DNA of 7,706 nt from DAOTVD01 sp034437075. Lineage in GTDB: Bacteria > Chloroflexota > Anaerolineae > Aggregatilineales > J027. The position numbers and the translations under genes were made by a program. The DNA is taken from the NCBI GenBank assembly GCA_034437075.1, contig DAOTVD010000124.1, positions 1 to 7,706 on the forward strand. Direction: 5' to 3'. Positions 6,080 through 7,706 of the stretch are shown piece by piece; positions within the stretch are counted from its first letter, which is position 1; each line of letters begins with the position of its first letter. Below the pieces are notes generated by a model, which saw only the letters and a list, made by a program, of their open reading frames with translations, did no database searches and was not told the origin of the DNA.

Positions 6080-6685
6080 TTAGCTAGTAGATGGGCGGTA
6101 GGGTTCCTCATAGAGCAGGTGGCTCGTGAATAATTTGATGTAATACAGTGGTAGGAACCATTCGAAGTTTGTAGGAACGCGAAGTCCGTAAAGACTTAGG
6201 AAGATACCTCCGATCAACAACAAAAATGCAATCGGGCGTTGCAGGTATAAAGGCATCAACAGAATGACCAGTGCGCCGAATAGTAGATAGGCATAAGCGG
6301 CTATGGCAAAAGTCCAGTTTCCCGGGTCATACAACGCGATAATCAGAAACGGATGCACATGGATCAAAACGAACCCCATGTGTGCTACGAATCCCTGCCC
6401 GTGCCGGTGATACCAACGTTTGGCGCTGCTGGTCGCGTTCGTGATGACGCCCCCGACGAGATCAATACTGAACACCACTATGAGAACAATTTGCAGCGTG
6501 GACCACCCCCAGTTACCGGATAAAGCTACTATTGGCCAGGCGGTTGCAATCAAGATTGTCGGCACAAATTGCACCAGTAGTTCGGCGCGTGTGGCACCAG
6601 GCCCGATAAAGCGATCCAATAGCCCCCGTGGTGTTGGGTAATCCCACGAAACGATAACGCGGTTCGGATTACTTGTGTTTTGCAT
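6080..6685 (-). CDS. Polytopic membrane protein of unknown function
   Basis: A 201-residue protein with a hydrophilic N-terminus (~35 residues) and then five or six likely membrane segments, at about residues 36-57, 62-83, 99-119, 123-147, 150-168 and 175-190. Between and inside segments 2 and 3 lies a histidine-rich stretch, WYHRHGQGF followed by AHMGFVLIHVHPF, with H93, H95, H102, H109 and H111. It could bind metal or haem, though nothing proves this. I do not recognise a named family. The start at ATG 6685 is preferred: GGGAG lies 8 nt upstream, whereas the in-frame TTG at 6700 overlaps this ribosome-binding site. The gene lies between tetR and the SDR gene on the same strand, with a TetR-type operator in its leader. 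This suggests ligand-responsive expression, for example in export or membrane redox stress; that part is inference. Confidence 0.85.
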   Translation of the reverse strand: MQNTSNPNRVIVSWDYPTPRGLLDRFIGPGATRAELLVQFVPTILIATAWPIVALSGNWGWSTLQIVLIVVFSIDLVGGVITNATSSAKRWYHRHGQGFVAHMGFVLIHVHPFLIIALYDPGNWTFAIAAYAYLLFGALVILLMPLYLQRPIAFLLLIGGIFLSLYGLRVPTNFEWFLPLYYIKLFTSHLLYEEPYRPSTS

Positions 6686-6693
6686 GGCGTATT

Positions 6694-6698
6694 CTCCC
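6694..6698 (-). promoter_or_regulatory. Shine-Dalgarno deciding the membrane-protein start
   Basis: GGGAG on the minus strand lies 8 nt before ATG 6685. The alternative TTG start at 6700 would sit immediately upstream of this site, which argues for 6685 as the true start. Confidence 0.7.
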
Positions 6699-6703
6699 AA
6701 TAA

Positions 6704-6723
6704 TAACTAACCGTTCGGTAGAT
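6704..6723. promoter_or_regulatory. Probable TetR operator upstream of the membrane-protein gene
   Basis: The 20-bp sequence TAACTAACCGTTCGGTAGAT has the palindromic core ACCG-TT-CGGT (6710-6719). It is 17/20 identical to the site in front of tetR (7343-7362). It lies 19 nt before the membrane-protein start and 18 nt after the tetR stop, where a bound repressor could block the downstream pair. A TTGCCA -35-like box (minus strand, 6734-6729) precedes it, but no good -10 could be assigned. Confidence 0.75.
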
Positions 6724-6741
6724 TTTTCTGGCAAAAAAAAT

Positions 6742-7332
6742 TCAGGGCCGCAGCGCATCGAGGTAAACCCTCACACTGCTCGACATGAGCTTGTCTAGTG
6801 GTTGATCCAGATTCTGCGCGATTAGAATGCAGCCCTCGATCAGCGCCACCAGCGCCAGGGCGGTTTCGGCGGCGTCCAGGTCAGCGCGCAGTTCACCTGC
6901 GGCCTGCCCCTGCTCGATGATTTGCGTGAATGCCGCCGTATAAGCCTCGAAGTGAACCCGCGTCAGGTCGCTAATCACCGGTCGGCGCATGGCAGCAGCG
7001 TAGGTTTCGGCAATCAGGGGGTACAGGTCGGCATTGCGTGCTAGCAACCGCACTAGCTCGGCAGCATATGTTTGTAGCCGTTCGGGGGCCGTCCCCTCCG
7101 CTGCGACCAGCTTCTCCAGTGTCGGTTCGTCTTCCGCGAATAGTCGTCGCGCCAGCGCAATCACCAGCTCGTCCTTACTTTCGAAGTAGTGATAGATCGT
7201 AGCCTTGCTGACATCGGCGGACCGGGCAATTTGCGACATGCTCGCGCCGTCGATACCGTGTTCGCTGAACATCTGAGCAGCGGCATCCAGTATTTGCGGA
7301 ATGCGCTCATCGCTGACATCGGGGCGGGGCAT
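6742..7332 (-). CDS. TetR/AcrR-family transcriptional repressor
   Basis: A 196-residue protein of normal TetR-family length. Residues ~10-57 form the TetR_N DNA-binding domain: ILDAAAQMFSEHGIDGAS, then the helix-turn-helix MSQIARSADVSKATIYHYF (32-50) and the usual ESKDEL (51-56). Residues ~60-190 form the all-helical ligand-binding and dimerisation domain, with no recognisable ligand signature. Proteins of this family are dimers that leave their operators when a small molecule binds. The start at 7332 has AAGGAG (7338-7343) 5 nt upstream. It is the first gene of a same-strand cluster with the membrane protein and the SDR. Matching operators lie in its own leader and in front of the membrane-protein gene, so it probably represses both. 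A run of eight T follows its stop on the coding strand, without a clear hairpin, so read-through into the next gene is possible. Confidence 0.95.
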   Translation of the reverse strand: MPRPDVSDERIPQILDAAAQMFSEHGIDGASMSQIARSADVSKATIYHYFESKDELVIALARRLFAEDEPTLEKLVAAEGTAPERLQTYAAELVRLLARNADLYPLIAETYAAAMRRPVISDLTRVHFEAYTAAFTQIIEQGQAAGELRADLDAAETALALVALIEGCILIAQNLDQPLDKLMSSSVRVYLDALRP

Positions 7333-7342
7333 AGCGGCTCCT

Positions 7343-7362
7343 TAACTGACCGGTCGGTTGAT
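7343..7362. promoter_or_regulatory. Probable TetR autoregulatory operator
   Basis: TAACTGACCGGTCGGTTGAT has the core ACCG-GT-CGGT (7349-7358) and differs from the 6704-6723 site at only three of 20 positions. It starts just downstream of the -10 box at 7371-7366, over the expected transcription start, which is a classical repressor position. It touches the tetR SD. Confidence 0.8.
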
Positions 7363-7365
7363 AAT

Positions 7366-7394
7366 ACTCTACGACATCTTCAGATTTCTGTCAA
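7366..7394 (-). promoter_or_regulatory. Sigma70-type promoter of tetR
   Basis: On the minus strand a perfect TTGACA (7394-7389) is followed after exactly 17 nt by TAGAGT (7371-7366), 4/6 to TATAAT. Transcription would start around 7358-7360, inside the operator and about 26 nt before the tetR ATG. Confidence 0.75.
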
Positions 7395-7590
7395 GCAGAT
7401 TTACGGTATCCCCTCAATAGCGAGTGAAAATTGGGTATAGACCATGTCGGGCTTCGACCTCAATCAAGGATACGGCGAGAAACAACACGCTGGGAATCAC
7501 CCGTTGGGCTAGACTTGAGTAAAAGCGTCTTAGGCTTTTCCAAGTATTTAACTATGCCGCTTGCTTTTGTCGAAAAGGATACCGGCTTGA
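7395..7590. other. Non-coding stretch upstream of tetR
   Basis: I see no supported gene. There is a small AT-rich hairpin, AAAAGC (7521-7526) with GCTTTT (7534-7539), which is too weak in GC to call a terminator. Short open frames here run into the repeat on the right and look fortuitous. Confidence 0.55.
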
Positions 7591-7690
7591 TTTTACCCCC
7601 CTCTAGCTCCCCCCGAATTCGGGGGGAGAACTTACTCGTGCGCATAATAGCCCCTCCCTGAATTCGGGGAGGGGCTGGGGAGGGGTAATT
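7591..7690. repeat. Compound palindromic repeat centred on two GAATTC hairpins
   Basis: This ~100-bp GC-rich element holds two palindromes. The first (7607-7628) is perfect: CTCCCCCC - GAATTC - GGGGGGAG. The second (7651-7674) is CCCCTCCC, TGAATTCG, GGGAGGGG, with one T/G mismatch pair. The outer flanks are also imperfect inverted repeats (TTTTACCCCCCTC at 7591-7603 against GGGGAGGGGTAATT at 7677-7690), so the unit as a whole folds back on itself like a MITE. It does not encode a protein. A terminator role for a gene beyond the right edge cannot be excluded. Confidence 0.7.
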
Positions 7691-7706
7691 ATTTTTCTGG
7701 AAAAGC

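Noticed and set aside
7521..7539. AAAAGC/GCTTTT hairpin as a terminator
   Set aside because: Only two G-C pairs; the structure would be too weak, and no gene ends beside it.
7440..7560. A hydrophobic minus-strand reading (VIPSVLFLAVSLIEVEA...) suggesting a gene tail
   Set aside because: It is only about 45 codons between stops, with no start or SD and no family match; likely chance.
7431..7661. A small plus-strand open frame upstream of tetR
   Set aside because: It runs into the palindromic repeat, lacks an SD and has no recognisable features.

Overview
The window looks like chromosomal DNA of a free-living bacterium with moderately GC-rich coding sequence. Three things suggest a member of the Chloroflexota (Anaerolineae-like): the style of the PhnD-type domain, the FAS1 protein, and the CCCTCTCCC-type palindromic intergenic repeats. 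This placement is an inference from recalled family resemblance, not from a search. No rRNA, tRNA, CRISPR array, transposase or phage gene is visible.

Left part (1-2344, + strand): the lutABC lactate-oxidation operon. The 3' end of lutA is cut by the window edge and is followed by complete lutB and lutC. The genes are tightly packed: lutA stops 4 nt before the lutB ATG, and lutB and lutC overlap by ATGA. Together they should encode the iron-sulfur complex that oxidises L-lactate to pyruvate.

Middle-left (2345-3379): a gene graveyard and then a leader. On the minus strand lies the C-terminal half of a GT4 glycosyltransferase, broken by a frameshift and lacking its N-terminal half. It abuts a plus-strand C-terminal remnant of an unidentified protein that carries an in-frame TGA. 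An AT-rich leader follows.

Centre (3380-4785, + strand): a secreted 445-residue protein with an unusual architecture, signal peptide - FAS1 (fasciclin) - PhnD-like phosphonate/phosphite-binding domain. Its predicted mature form has no lysine and is extremely acidic. A clear intrinsic terminator follows, and then a 92-bp MITE-like palindromic repeat (4839-4930).

Right part (5122-7394, minus strand): a regulated cluster read right to left. It holds a TetR-family repressor, a polytopic membrane protein with a histidine-rich segment, and an NAD(P)-binding atypical SDR (NmrA-like) protein. Two 20-bp sites, 17/20 identical and sharing the core ACCGnTCGGT, lie just upstream of the tetR start and of the membrane-protein start. 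TetR therefore probably controls itself and the downstream pair. A good sigma70-like promoter overlaps the tetR leader. The right edge (7395-7706) is non-coding and ends in a second, larger GAATTC-centred palindromic repeat.

The most novel candidates are the lysine-free FAS1-PhnD fusion and the TetR / membrane protein / SDR regulon with its paired operators.
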